Assembly: GCF_001598055.1 (NCBI RefSeq)
Contig: NZ_CP014845.1
Coordinates: forward strand, 1,922,001-1,986,000
Origin: Cupriavidus nantongensis
GTDB taxonomy: Bacteria > Pseudomonadota > Gammaproteobacteria > Burkholderiales > Burkholderiaceae
Reading direction: 5' to 3'
DNA: 64,000 nucleotides
Position 1 is the first letter of the stretch; each line of letters opens with the position of its first letter. Shown one piece after another: positions 22,291 to 33,120 of this stretch. The notes under the pieces are model-generated. The model ran no database searches. It had not been told where the DNA came from and was given only the letters and a program-made list of their open reading frames with translations. A program made the position numbers and the translations under genes.

Positions 22291-23663
22291 GCCGCCACGC
22301 CTGCGCTGCCGGCGGCGTCGGCATCCGGCGCGCGAGTGCCGCTGACATGCTTGACCACCAGCGCGCCGGCGGCCAGCAATGCCGGCACCGCGAGCAGCGT
22401 AAAGATGGTGTCGAAGCCGAGATGCAGCCGCAGCAGTTCGGCACCGAGCAAGGCCCCGGCAATGCCGCCGAAGCGGCCGATGCCAAGCATCCACGCCACC
22501 CCGGTGGCCCGGCCCTGCGTCGGGTAGAACGCCGCGGCCAGCGAAGGCATCGACGACTGCGCGCCGTTCATCGCGGTGCCGGCCAGAAAGATCAGCACGC
22601 CCAGCAGCACCTGGCTGCCGGTGCCGTGGCCCACGGCGTAGATCAGCACGCCGGTGGCGGCGTAGGTGATGGCAATGACCTTGTTCGGATTGAAGCGGTC
22701 CATGAACCAGCCGGCGGCGATGGTGCCGATACCGCCGCCGAGCGGGAACAGCGCCGTCAGGATTGACGCATGGCGGATCGAGAAGCCGGCGTCCTTCATC
22801 AGCGTGGGCATCCAGCTCGTCAGCAGATAGAAGATGACCAGCCCCATGAAGTAGGTACACCACAGCATCGCCGAACCCAGCCGATAGCCGGGCGCCAGCA
22901 CGGTGCCGATGGCGGAGCGGGCCGCGGGCGCCGGTTCGCCGATGATGAAGGTATGCGCGCCGGCCGCATCCGCGCCCGTCACGCGCCGCAGCAGCCGGCG
23001 GATCTGGTCGGCCGGATAGTTGCGCACCACCATGTAGCGCACCGACTCGGGCAGCAGCACCACCAGCAGCAGTGCGAGCGCAAGCGGCGCGATGCCGCCG
23101 AGCAGCAGCACGCTGTGCCAGCCGAAATGCGGGATCATCGCGGCGGCGACAAAGCCGCCGGCGGCGGAGCCGAGCGGAAAGCCGCAGAACATGGTGTTCA
23201 CCAGCACCGCGCGGCGGCGTTGCGGCGCGAACTCGGCGGTCAGCGTCACGGCATTGGGCATGGCGGCGCCCAGGCCCAGGCCGGTCAGGAAGCGCAGCGC
23301 GGTCAGCCAGCCCAGCGTGGGCGCAAAGGCCGTGGCCAGGCTGCAGGCGCCAAAGAAGAAGACCGACAGCACCAGCACCTTCTTGCGGCCGATGCGGTCG
23401 GCCATCGGGCCCGCAAAGATCGCGCCGAAGGCCAGGCCGAACAGCGCCGCGCTCATGACGGGACCGAGGGCCGATTTCTCGATGCCCCACTCCTGCACCA
23501 GCGCCGGCGCGATATACCCGACCGCGGCGGTATCGAAACCGTCGACCGCAACCACCAGGAAGCACAGCACAAGGATGAGCCACTGGTAGCCAGTGAATCG
23601 CTGGCCGTCGATCAGGGCCTGGACGTCGGCGATGCCAGCGTTGGGTGGGAGGGATTGAGGCAC
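22284..23663 (-). CDS. pcaK: MFS aromatic acid:H+ symporter, PcaK-like
   Basis: Major facilitator transporter of 459 residues and 12 predicted membrane segments, in the aromatic acid:H+ symporter family. The family motif DGFDT is in segment 1 (AVDGFDTAAVGYIAPAL), the loop 2-3 motif is GPMADRIGRKKV, and the loop 8-9 counterpart is WFMDRFNPNKV. The likely substrates are 4-hydroxybenzoate and protocatechuate, given pobA and the PcaQ-like regulator nearby. The start codon is GTG with CGGAG 8 nt upstream. The N-terminal 20 residues and C-terminal 20 residues are polar and cytoplasmic. Confidence 0.9.
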   Translation of the reverse strand: MPQSLPPNAGIADVQALIDGQRFTGYQWLILVLCFLVVAVDGFDTAAVGYIAPALVQEWGIEKSALGPVMSAALFGLAFGAIFAGPMADRIGRKKVLVLSVFFFGACSLATAFAPTLGWLTALRFLTGLGLGAAMPNAVTLTAEFAPQRRRAVLVNTMFCGFPLGSAAGGFVAAAMIPHFGWHSVLLLGGIAPLALALLLVVLLPESVRYMVVRNYPADQIRRLLRRVTGADAAGAHTFIIGEPAPAARSAIGTVLAPGYRLGSAMLWCTYFMGLVIFYLLTSWMPTLMKDAGFSIRHASILTALFPLGGGIGTIAAGWFMDRFNPNKVIAITYAATGVLIYAVGHGTGSQVLLGVLIFLAGTAMNGAQSSMPSLAAAFYPTQGRATGVAWMLGIGRFGGIAGALLGAELLRLHLGFDTIFTLLAVPALLAAGALVVKHVSGTRAPDADAAGSAGVAAH

Positions 23664-24114
23664 TGTTGTCTCCGTCTGCCTTGGGTTGCCCGGTGCGTCG
23701 GCTTGCAGGCGCTACCGGGCGCCACGATTGTTCTAATAGCGAACCTTGGTTCTCTAATTGAACGCATCTTAGGCAACGGGGATCGGGGCTCAGAATTAGC
23801 GTTAACCCCGGCAGAAACGTGGAGCTGCGGAAATCGAGAATTGCCAAGAATTTGGCGGCGCTCCCTCTCTTTGCCTGCCCTTCAAGCCATCGGTTGATGC
23901 TTTATTGCAGGTTTTCCTTGTGGTGCTGCAACTTTCCGGCGGACGCATTGATATAGATAACGAAATTTCATACTCAACGCGCCAGCTCTCAATTTACATT
24001 CGCCGAACCCTCTGAACTGTCGGGGCCCAGGCAGCCGGCGCTCCCGTCCGGTCGGAATCTACGCGCCAACACGCCGGTCAAATGCCTCAAGACTGGCCTC
24101 ACGATCCCCAACCA
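23664..24114. other. 451-nt intergenic region upstream of pcaK
   Basis: No coding sequence is supported here. The region is visibly richer in A and T than its surroundings (especially 23720-23775 and 23900-24000), which fits promoter and operator DNA for the minus-strand transporter gene. The only clear structure is the GAACC/GGTTC inverted repeat at 23741. No RNA gene or repeat element was recognised. Confidence 0.6.
23741..23752 (-). promoter_or_regulatory. Inverted repeat upstream of pcaK
   Basis: GAACC (23741-23745) and GGTTC (23748-23752) flank TT, about 80 nt before the pcaK start codon. It lies in an A/T-rich patch and is a candidate operator for the PcaQ-like or an IclR-type regulator. 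Confidence 0.35.
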
Positions 24115-24324
24115 ATGCAACGCCTGCTCCTCATCCTGGGCGCCGTGCTGCTTGCCGCCGGCGCCGCGTGGCCCTGGCTGTCGAAACTGCCGTTCGACCG
24201 CCTTGGCCGCCTGCCCGGCGACATCCATATCGTCCGCGACGGCTTCAGCTTCTACCTGCCGGTCACGACCTGCATCCTGGTGTCGGTGGTGATTTCGGTG
24301 GTGATCTGGCTGCTGCGGCGCTGA
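24115..24324 (+). CDS. DUF2905 small membrane protein
   Basis: Small inner-membrane protein of 69 residues with two hydrophobic segments (about 3-22 and 45-66) and the family core KLPFDRLGRLPGDIHIVRDGFSFYLP between them. This matches DUF2905, a family found in many bacteria with no known function. The ATG at 24115 gives the family length; an in-frame ATG at 24082 would add 11 residues not typical of the family. It stands alone, convergent with the chemoreceptor gene 16 nt away. Confidence 0.85.
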   Translation: MQRLLLILGAVLLAAGAAWPWLSKLPFDRLGRLPGDIHIVRDGFSFYLPVTTCILVSVVISVVIWLLRR

Positions 24325-24340
24325 GCCCGCGCCGGCGGCA

Positions 24341-26293
24341 TCAGTCCGCCTGCGCGTCGGTGCGGAACACCGCCACCGCCCGCTGCATCTGCAGCGCCTG
24401 CTCCCGCAACGACTGCGCCGCGGCCGCGGCCTGTTCCACCAGCGCGGCGTTCTGCTGCGTGACCTGATCCATCTGCGCCACCGCCTGGTTGACCTGGCCG
24501 ATGCCGCTGCTCTGCTCGCGCGAGGCCTGGCTGATCTCGTCCATCATCGCCGTGACCCGGCCGATGGCGGCGACGGTGCCGGCCATGGTCGCGGCAACGT
24601 CCAGCGCCAGCGTATTGCCCGCGGCCACGCGCTCGCCGGATTGCGAGATCAGCATGCGGATCTCCTTGGCCGAGGCGCCGGCGCGCTGCGCCAGCCCGCG
24701 CACTTCGCTGGCCACCACCGCAAAGCCGCGGCCGGCCGCGCCGGCGCGCGCCGCTTCCACCGCCGCGTTCAGCGCCAGGATATTGGTCTGGAAGGCAATG
24801 CCGTCGATCACCGCGATGATGTCGGCGATGCGCTTCGAGTCGGCGTCGATCGCCTGCATGGTCTGCTGCATGCGCCCGACCGCGTCGCCGCCGGCGCGCG
24901 CCGCGGCCGAGGCTTCGCGCGCCAGCGCGCTCGCCTGCGCGGCATTGCCGGCATTCTGCTGCACCGTCGCGGTCAGCTGCTCCATGCTGGCCGCGGTCTG
25001 CTCCAGCGACGACGCCTGCTGCTCGGTGCGCTGCGACAGGTCGATATTGCCCTGCGCGATCTCGCCCGCCGCGGCCAGCACGTTGTGCGCGCCGGCCTTG
25101 GTGTCGCCGATCAGCGTGCGCCAGCCGGCCGCCAGCGCCAGCAGATGCCGCTTGATTTCGCTGAGCTCGTCGCGCCCGCGCACCGCAAGTTCCGCGGTCA
25201 GGTCGCCGGCATTGATGCGCGCGACCATCGCGGCGACCTCGCGCACGTCGGCGCGCATGGCGCGGCTGAAGCCGATAAACAGGTAGAACGCGGCGCCCAC
25301 CGTCACCAGCGCAATGCCGGCCAGCCACGCGATCTGCCGGCCCTGCGCCGCGGCGCGCTGGGCCAGCATCCCGGCGGCGATCGCGGCGAATTCGCGGCTG
25401 GCTTCGGCCACGCCTTCGATCGCGGCGGTGGCTTCGTCGAAATACGCCCTGGCCTCGATGTCGATGCCGGCCGCACCCAGCATGCGCACCTGCAGCGTGC
25501 GATGGAAACGGTCCATCGCGTCCAGCCGTGCCAGCGCGGCATCGATGCGCGCGCGGTAAGCGGGTGCGGCCTTGCCGAGCCGCGCGATATCGCGCCGTAT
25601 CGTGTCCAGCCCGGCACGGATCTGTTCGGCCAGCGCGCCCAGTCCCGCCTGCTGCGCGGCATCGGCATAGCCGCCCTGCGCAATGATGCCGGCGCCGCGG
25701 CCGCGCGCCAGCGCGCTCTGTTCGGCCAGTTGCGGCATCGGTCCCGTCAGCAGGCTGACCAGGTAGTACGAGCCGGCCTCGCTGTCCAGCGTCAGATGCG
25801 AGCGTTCGGCAACATCGGCGATAAACGCCTGCGTCTGCCGCACCAGCGCGCTGTGGCGCTCGAACAGCGGCCCCGCCGTGGTGTCCAGGCCAGGCCCGCG
25901 CAATTGCTGCCAGTCCTGCTCCAGCTGGCGCATGCCGGCCGCGAGTTCAAAGTCGGGATTCTGCGCAATGCTGCGCGACAGTGCGGTGAGGCTGGCCGCC
26001 GCCTTTTCGTCGGCCTGGTCGAAGGTGGCGCGGAAGGCGGCATTGCCCGACAGCACCGCATGCGCGGCGCCGCGCCGGACCTGGGTCTCGCGCATGAAGT
26101 CGAGCGCGTGCCCGACCACCGCCAGCCCGCGGATTTCATGGCTGGTGGTGCTGCGCGCCTGCGCCGCGTCGCGCAGCGCCACGGACAGCGCGCCGACCAG
26201 CGGCACCAGGAACAGCACGGCAATCAATGCCAGCTTGCGGCGGATATTCAGGCGCGCCATCAGGCGCTCGGCGGGAAGGAACAGAGGGGGCAT
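24341..26293 (-). CDS. Methyl-accepting chemotaxis protein
   Basis: Chemoreceptor of 650 residues. An N-terminal membrane segment (about 20-42) is followed by a long helical periplasmic sensor domain to about residue 315, a second membrane segment (about 318-340), a HAMP domain ([22 protein letters not shown]), and a cytoplasmic signalling domain whose hairpin tip is [20 protein letters not shown]. The C-terminus lacks the NWETF-type pentapeptide that docks CheR. ATG 26293 was chosen over one 35 codons upstream, which would put a polar stretch before the membrane anchor; a second candidate is 11 codons later. The ligand is unknown. Confidence 0.9.
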   Translation of the reverse strand: MPPLFLPAERLMARLNIRRKLALIAVLFLVPLVGALSVALRDAAQARSTTSHEIRGLAVVGHALDFMRETQVRRGAAHAVLSGNAAFRATFDQADEKAAASLTALSRSIAQNPDFELAAGMRQLEQDWQQLRGPGLDTTAGPLFERHSALVRQTQAFIADVAERSHLTLDSEAGSYYLVSLLTGPMPQLAEQSALARGRGAGIIAQGGYADAAQQAGLGALAEQIRAGLDTIRRDIARLGKAAPAYRARIDAALARLDAMDRFHRTLQVRMLGAAGIDIEARAYFDEATAAIEGVAEASREFAAIAAGMLAQRAAAQGRQIAWLAGIALVTVGAAFYLFIGFSRAMRADVREVAAMVARINAGDLTAELAVRGRDELSEIKRHLLALAAGWRTLIGDTKAGAHNVLAAAGEIAQGNIDLSQRTEQQASSLEQTAASMEQLTATVQQNAGNAAQASALAREASAAARAGGDAVGRMQQTMQAIDADSKRIADIIAVIDGIAFQTNILALNAAVEAARAGAAGRGFAVVASEVRGLAQRAGASAKEIRMLISQSGERVAAGNTLALDVAATMAGTVAAIGRVTAMMDEISQASREQSSGIGQVNQAVAQMDQVTQQNAALVEQAAAAAQSLREQALQMQRAVAVFRTDAQAD

Positions 26294-26482
26294 GGGAGGG
26301 TCACAGAGGGGCTTGATTACCCCTGCTATCGGCCCGCTTTGGTGGTGCTGAAGCGCAGATATCCGGGTTTTTGACGATGCGCAAATGCGGTGCGACAAAA
26401 GCGCTGAAGTGGGGCAAACAGCGCGCCGATCAGGGGCATGTTGCCCTGCTGTCGGGCTGTTTTTCCGGCATTGCCGGCACGG

Positions 26483-27745
26483 TTACAGCTGCGCGCCGAT
26501 CAGCGAGGCCAGCCGGTCGCGCAATCGTTCCTGCCATGGACGGTTGCGCCACGCCTCATAGGTCATCGGCCGCGACAGCTTCAGGTCTTCCTCGAAGATC
26601 CGCGTCTGCTGCGCGGCAAACGCCGCGTCGAGGATATTCAGCGTGGCCTCGTCATTGAGCCGGAACGAGCGGTTGTCGAAGTTGGTCGATCCCACCGAGA
26701 CCAGCAGGTCGTCGACGATCAGCACCTTGCAGTGGTACATGGTCGGCGCGTACTCGGCGATCAGCGCGCCGGCCTTCAGCAGCTCGCCCCAGCGCGCGCG
26801 CGACGCCGAGCGCACGGTCTCCGAATCGATATGCTCGCCCGGCACGATCACCCGCAACCTGACGCCTCTTGCCAGCGCTGCCAGCAAGGCCTTCTCGGTC
26901 AGCGCGTCGGGAACGAAATACGCCGCGGACAAATCGATGGTGCGCGCCGCCGCGGTGATCGCCAGGTGGTACATCAGCGCCATGCTCTCGCTGCCGCCCG
27001 TCGGCGAACTGCTGAACATCTGCGCGCGGCCATTGCCGACCGGCGGCAGCTCGGGGAAATAGTCGGGGCCATGCGGCACCACGCCGCTGACCTTGATCCA
27101 GTTGTCGAGGAACACCGACTGCATCTGGCCGACCACCGGCCCTTCCACCTCGAAATGCGTATCGCGCCAGTGGTCGGGGTCCTGCGCATGGCCGGTCCAC
27201 TCCGGCGCGATGCCGACACCGCCGGTAAAGCCGAAGCGGCCGTCGATCACCAGCACCTTGCGGTGGGTGCGGTTGTTGAGCTTGCCGATGGTGTACCAGC
27301 GCACCGGATGGTAGCGGCGTACATCCACGCCGGCATTGGTCATCAGTTCAAGCGCGCCCTTGTCGATCTTGGAACTGCCGACCGCGTCCAGCAACACCTT
27401 GACGCTGACGCCGGCCCTGGCGCGATCGGCCAGTGCCTGTGCGAAATCATGGCCGATATCGCCCGACCAGTAGATATACGACTCGAAGTTGATGGTCTTC
27501 CGCGCGGCGCGGATCGCGCCCAGCATCGCCGGGAAGATCTCGTCGCCGTTCCTGAGCACGCGGTAGCGGTTGCCGTCGACCACGGGCGGGCCCAGCAGCA
27601 CGCCCAGCTCGCGCGCGAACTGCGGGTCTTCCAGGCTGTAGACGCGGTCGAGGCGGCGCTCGATGCGCTTCTCGCCGCCGGCCAGGTTGTAGGCAACGAT
27701 GCCCGCCAGGGCAAGCAACACGATGGCGGCGGCAAACGCGAACAT
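26483..27745 (-). CDS. Phospholipase D-type cardiolipin synthase, ClsB-like
   Basis: Membrane-anchored phosphatidyltransferase of 420 residues: one N-terminal membrane segment (about 1-22) and two PLD domains. The HKD motifs are HRKVLVIDGRFGFTGG in the first half and HCKVLIVDDLLVSVGSTNFDNRS in the second, both complete. It probably makes cardiolipin or a related phospholipid. ATG 27745 has AAGGGG 4 nt upstream; a GTG 14 codons earlier (27787) is the alternative. It stands alone with 189 nt to the MCP gene downstream. Confidence 0.9.
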   Translation of the reverse strand: MFAFAAAIVLLALAGIVAYNLAGGEKRIERRLDRVYSLEDPQFARELGVLLGPPVVDGNRYRVLRNGDEIFPAMLGAIRAARKTINFESYIYWSGDIGHDFAQALADRARAGVSVKVLLDAVGSSKIDKGALELMTNAGVDVRRYHPVRWYTIGKLNNRTHRKVLVIDGRFGFTGGVGIAPEWTGHAQDPDHWRDTHFEVEGPVVGQMQSVFLDNWIKVSGVVPHGPDYFPELPPVGNGRAQMFSSSPTGGSESMALMYHLAITAAARTIDLSAAYFVPDALTEKALLAALARGVRLRVIVPGEHIDSETVRSASRARWGELLKAGALIAEYAPTMYHCKVLIVDDLLVSVGSTNFDNRSFRLNDEATLNILDAAFAAQQTRIFEEDLKLSRPMTYEAWRNRPWQERLRDRLASLIGAQL

Positions 27746-27861
27746 GCGGCCCCTTGTCCGAAACCTGGGAAAGACGCGGCGGATCACGCAGGCACCATGA
27801 TGTGGGGGCGCGGGATAGCCCGCGGCTGAGAGAGTGGCCAGTGGCCGATACAGGATAGGCG

Positions 27862-28881
27862 TTATCGGCGCTCTTGTGGCATCCGGCCCGCGCCGCGCCC
27901 GCGCGGCACGCGCGTCCGTTCGACCATGCCGGCGGCCGGGATGGCCTGGCGCATGGCGTCGGCGAACAGGCGCAGCCTGGCCGGATAGAAGCGCGCATGC
28001 GGATAGACCAGGTAGATCGGCAGCGGCTCGGCCTGCCACTGCGGCAGCAGGTGCAACAGCCTGCCGCTGGCAATGTCGTCGGCAAAGATCCATGACGAGC
28101 CCACCGCCACGCCCAGCCCCAGCCGGGCCGCCTCATGCAGCGCGTACAGGCTGTCGGTGCTCATGCGCGGCGCGAACGACAGGCCCTGGCGGGCCTGCGT
28201 CTGCCGGTGCTGCAGCACGATCTCGTTGCGATAGAACGTGCGCAGCGCCAGCCAGGGCAGGCCTTCCAGGTCTTGCGGGCGGCGCGGCAGCGGCTTGCCG
28301 TCGAACAGCGACGGCGCGGCGATGACCGCGCGCGGCACTTCGGCCAGGCGCACGGCCACCAGGCCGGGTTCATGCACCTCGCCCACATGGATCGCGCAAT
28401 CGATCGCTTCGGCGATGAAATCCGGGGTGCGGTCGTGCAGCAGCCATTCGACCGCGACCTGCGGATACTGCCGCAGGTAGTCCGCCAGCGGACCCACCAG
28501 CACCTGCTGCCCGAACGCGTGCGGCACCACCACGCGCAGCGTGCCGCTGGGGGCGTGGCCCACGCCGCGCACGTCGGCCTCGAAGCGGGCCCAGTCGGCC
28601 ACCAGTTCGCGCGCGCGCTCGTAGCAGCGCGCGCCGTCTTCGGTCAGCTTCATCGCATGGGTCGAACGCTGCAGCAGGCGTACGCCCAGCAGCCGCTCCA
28701 GCGTCTGCAGGCGCCGGCTGATGGTGGGCTGCGTGGTCTGCAGCTGCGCGGCGGCCAGCGACAGGCTGCCGGCCTCGACGATGCGCACGAAGGTCTGCAT
28801 CAGGTCGATGCGGTCGGCGCCGGGCGCGCCGCGGGTAGCGGGAGCGGCGGCGCTCGGGTTGGTGGCTGGCGGGCCTTTCAT
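27862..28881 (-). CDS. LysR-family regulator, CrgA/TrpI-like class
   Basis: Regulator of 339 residues with a DNA-binding domain at about residues 25-85 (FVRIVEAGSLSLAAAQLQTTQPTISRRLQTLE) and a LysR substrate domain from about 115. The pattern SGTLRVVVPHAFGQQVLVGPL and the CAIHVGEV stretch match the CrgA-type class that often controls a divergent transporter or oxidoreductase. It is divergent from an MFS gene 106 nt away, which is its likely target. The C-terminus is basic and Gly/Arg-rich. ATG 28881 fits the domain start; longer in-frame extensions run into the MFS promoter. Confidence 0.9.
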   Translation of the reverse strand: MKGPPATNPSAAAPATRGAPGADRIDLMQTFVRIVEAGSLSLAAAQLQTTQPTISRRLQTLERLLGVRLLQRSTHAMKLTEDGARCYERARELVADWARFEADVRGVGHAPSGTLRVVVPHAFGQQVLVGPLADYLRQYPQVAVEWLLHDRTPDFIAEAIDCAIHVGEVHEPGLVAVRLAEVPRAVIAAPSLFDGKPLPRRPQDLEGLPWLALRTFYRNEIVLQHRQTQARQGLSFAPRMSTDSLYALHEAARLGLGVAVGSSWIFADDIASGRLLHLLPQWQAEPLPIYLVYPHARFYPARLRLFADAMRQAIPAAGMVERTRVPRGRGAGRMPQERR

Positions 28882-28987
28882 ACGCGTCTCGTATAGCCAT
28901 TGTTCACCCCGCACGTCTACCAGAATCGGCGCGAGTGGACAACACTTCGGGCCATCCCAACCTCTTTGCGAACCGCGCAAACCCGCC

Positions 28988-30208
<1,221 letters not shown>

Positions 30209-30221
30209 GCCGGAACCAGCC

Positions 30222-32099
30222 CTATGCCGCGGGCGCGGCCCCTGCGCCGGGCGTGCCCGCCTCATCGCCCTGCGCCGGCGCCAGCGGCACCTCCACCGTC
30301 AGCGCCGTGCCGCCGGGCGCCGAGCGGATCTGCAGCCGGCCGCCGATCGCCGCGGCGCGCACCTGCATATTGCGCAGCCCGCGCCCGCCGCGCGTGGCTG
30401 CGGCATCGAAGCCGCGGCCGTCGTCGGCCAGCGTGATGCGGATCGCCTGCGCGTCCGCCTGGGCCGTCACCGTCAGCGTGCGCGCCGCCGCGTGCTGCAG
30501 CACGTTGGTGATGCCTTCCAGCAGCAGGTATTGCAGCTCCTGCACCTTGCGCGCGGAGAAATCCGGCAGCGCCGGCAGGCGTTCGACCTCCCAGCGGATC
30601 TCCAGCCCGGCATCGGCGATGCGCGGCCCCAGCCGGTAGCGCAGGTTGCCCAGCACCGCGGCGAGGTCGCCGCCGGTGTCCTGCATGGCGTCGATGGACA
30701 ACTTCAGCGAATCCAGCGCATGCCGCACCTGCGTGGCCACCTCCGTGCCGCTGGCCTTGCCCGATTCCAGCATCGACAAGGTCGTCACCAGCTGGCTGCC
30801 GAGCCCGTCGTGCATGTCGCGCAGGATACGGCCGCGCTCGCGCAGCGCGGTTTCCTCGGCGGCAATCCGCTGCGTGCGCGCAAAGGCCGCGCGCAGTTGC
30901 GCCTCGCGCTGCGCGACGCGCTCGGTCAGCACCTGGTTGGCGTTCTGCAGGCTCTGCACCGCGCTGGTGTAGCGCTCCACCAGCATCCACGCCATCACCA
31001 CGCTGAACGGCACCGAGACATAGCGGGTCATCGAATGGACCCAGTAATAGTCGCCGGTCAGCCACACCTTGATCCAGTCCGCCAGGAACAGCAGCGCCGA
31101 CACGCCCACGGTGACGGCCAGCAGCGTTGCCTCGCGGCTGGGCCGGCGCAGCGCGCCCCACACCATCGCGCCGGCCACGGTCAGGATGATGCCGACCTTG
31201 AGCAGCCAGCTCAGCGGAAACACCAGCGGATGGCTGGAGATAGCGGTCAGCGGCGCGATCACCGGCAGCGCCAGCCACAGGTAGGCGTTCAGGGTGCGAT
31301 GCAGCCAGCGCCACGGCACCCGGATCACCAGCAGGCAGAACCTGGCGATGGCGCCCAGGAACACTTCGCGCGCGGCGGCGACGATATAGCCGCGCACTTC
31401 CGCCGGGATGGCGAGGTCATCGACGAAGTAGTCGAGCAGGCGCACGCTCCATGCCACCTCGGCCAGCCCGTACAGGCCGAACAGCGGATCGCGCTGGCGC
31501 CACCAGATCAGCAGCGCCAGGCCGCCCAGCACGACGCTGAGCACCGCCGCGATCAGCGGGCCGACCACGCGCAGCAGGAAGGCGCGCTCATACTGCGCGC
31601 GCACTTCGGCGGCCGGGCCCACCGTCACCGGCAGCAGGCCCGAGCGCGCATAGGCGCGCGCAGCCACGGTGATGCGCAGCAGGTTGCCGTGCGTGTTCGC
31701 CAGCTCCGGCGGCAACGCCACGTAATACGGGCGCTTGGCCAGCGCCGACGCCGGCGCGTCCAGGCGCCCGCCGGCGGCGACCAGCACGCCGTTGAGGCGC
31801 ACCTCGTAGCTGCCGCCGGCCCACGGCACGAACAGTCCCCCGGGCGCGGCCGCGGGCCAGTTGCGGTCGAAGCGCAGGTCGTAGACCACGGTGCCGGACT
31901 TGCCCGGCATCACCCGGTCCCAGTAGTCGGGCAGCGTCAGCGCGCGCGCCGGCACAACGGTGCCGTCCGTCAGCGTGGCCGAGCGCGTGGCCGCGGCCAG
32001 CGCCATGGTGTCCGCCGCCGCCATGCCGGGCAGCAGCAGGCTGGCCCACGCCAGCAGCAGGGCGAGCGCGGTGCGCAGGGATGGCGGCCAGGACGGCAT
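30222..32099 (-). CDS. Membrane sensor histidine kinase, 7TM-DISM/HisKA_3 type
   Basis: Sensor kinase of 625 residues. A signal peptide (about 1-28) is followed by a periplasmic beta-rich region (about 30-180) resembling the 7TMR-DISM extracellular domain, then about seven membrane segments (185-390), a coiled coil (about 392-425), and a HisKA_3 dimerisation helix with the phosphoacceptor His430 in RDMHDGLGSQL. The ATPase domain has LLLEGITNVLQHA (N box) and DDGRGFDAAA/GGRGLRNM (G boxes). Its partner is the response regulator encoded 12 nt upstream. The signal is unknown. Confidence 0.9.
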   Translation of the reverse strand: MPSWPPSLRTALALLLAWASLLLPGMAAADTMALAAATRSATLTDGTVVPARALTLPDYWDRVMPGKSGTVVYDLRFDRNWPAAAPGGLFVPWAGGSYEVRLNGVLVAAGGRLDAPASALAKRPYYVALPPELANTHGNLLRITVAARAYARSGLLPVTVGPAAEVRAQYERAFLLRVVGPLIAAVLSVVLGGLALLIWWRQRDPLFGLYGLAEVAWSVRLLDYFVDDLAIPAEVRGYIVAAAREVFLGAIARFCLLVIRVPWRWLHRTLNAYLWLALPVIAPLTAISSHPLVFPLSWLLKVGIILTVAGAMVWGALRRPSREATLLAVTVGVSALLFLADWIKVWLTGDYYWVHSMTRYVSVPFSVVMAWMLVERYTSAVQSLQNANQVLTERVAQREAQLRAAFARTQRIAAEETALRERGRILRDMHDGLGSQLVTTLSMLESGKASGTEVATQVRHALDSLKLSIDAMQDTGGDLAAVLGNLRYRLGPRIADAGLEIRWEVERLPALPDFSARKVQELQYLLLEGITNVLQHAAARTLTVTAQADAQAIRITLADDGRGFDAAATRGGRGLRNMQVRAAAIGGRLQIRSAPGGTALTVEVPLAPAQGDEAGTPGAGAAPAA

Positions 32100-32111
32100 G
32101 GCGCGGTGCGC

Positions 32112-32807
32112 TTACAGGGACTTGAGCAGGCCGAGCTTGGCCGCCTCGAACACGGCCTCGCCGCGCGAGCGCACCGCCAGCTTGCCGTAGATGTTCTTGA
32201 TGTGCGATTGCACGGTATGCACGCTCAGCCCCAGGTAGCGGGCGGTTTCGGCGTAGGTATAGCCGCGCGAGATCAGGTCCAGGATCTCGTTCTCGCGCAC
32301 CGACAGCGTTACCGCGCCTGAAGCCGGGCCTGACCCCGGCGCCGCGCCCGCATCGCGCGCGGCTGCCTCCGGCGGTGCGCCGCGCAGCCGGTTCACCACC
32401 TGGCGCGCGATCAGCGGGCTCATCGGCGAGCCGCCCGCGCGCAGTTCGCCGATCGAGGCGGCGATGCGGTCGGTGGTTTCATCCTTGAGCAGGTAGCCGA
32501 TGGCGCCGGCCTCGATGCTGGCCAGCACGTGCTGGTCGTCGCCAAACACGGTCACGACCATGCAGTCGCAGGCGGGATAGCGCTCGCGCGTGTTGCGGAT
32601 CACGTCGATACCGCTGCCGTCGGGCAGGCCGAGGTCGCACAGCAGCACGTCGGGCTGGTGCTGCGCCAGCCACGCCAGCGCCTCCGCCACGGTCGAGGCG
32701 CAGCCCGCCACCGCGGCCTGCGCCGCATGCAGGTCGACGGCCTGCGCCAGCCGGCGCAGCGCCAGGGGATCGTCTTCGACGATCAGGACTCTTGTTGTAC
32801 TTGCCAT
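32112..32807 (-). CDS. NarL/FixJ-family response regulator
   Basis: Response regulator of 231 residues: receiver domain (1-125) with Asp11/Asp12 acidic pocket and phosphoacceptor Asp58 in LLCDLGLPDG, then a variable Ala/Gly/Pro linker (about 140-165) and a LuxR-type helix-turn-helix (LSVRENEILDLISRGYTYAETARYLGLSVHTVQSH). ATG 32807 starts right at the receiver fold. It is co-transcribed with the sensor kinase that follows. Upstream lies a divergent envelope lipoprotein operon, which makes that operon a possible target; this is only inference from position. Confidence 0.93.
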   Translation of the reverse strand: MASTTRVLIVEDDPLALRRLAQAVDLHAAQAAVAGCASTVAEALAWLAQHQPDVLLCDLGLPDGSGIDVIRNTRERYPACDCMVVTVFGDDQHVLASIEAGAIGYLLKDETTDRIAASIGELRAGGSPMSPLIARQVVNRLRGAPPEAAARDAGAAPGSGPASGAVTLSVRENEILDLISRGYTYAETARYLGLSVHTVQSHIKNIYGKLAVRSRGEAVFEAAKLGLLKSL

Positions 32808-33120
32808 GCCTCTATTCCCGAGCCACGCCGCGATCCGGGCTCCTGCCCCCTGTGTTGCCGCGCGGTGCGCTGGCTGGGCAGGTTGCGCCGGCACGACGGC
32901 GGATTCTGACATATCCCGCCCGCGCGCGGACGGCCCGGCGGGCCCGTTCAGGGTAAACGCCGCCGCCCGTACCCATCGCACGGCCGCGCGGCGTTGCCCA
33001 TCCCATATTCAGGGGAGGCGGTGCGCCGGAGCTGCTCCTATGATCGCGGCAAAACAGCCCATGGCCGTCCGGATGCCGGCCGGCACCGGGCAACAAAGCC
33101 ATGACGGGAATACGGGGAGC
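32808..33120. other. 313-nt divergent intergenic region
   Basis: This gap separates the response regulator gene from the LpoB-type operon. Frames on both strands run through it but none has a start, ribosome site or composition typical of a gene. I found no convincing -35/-10 pair or operator. A GGGGAGC sequence at 33114-33120 serves as ribosome site for the gene at 33121. Confidence 0.5.
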
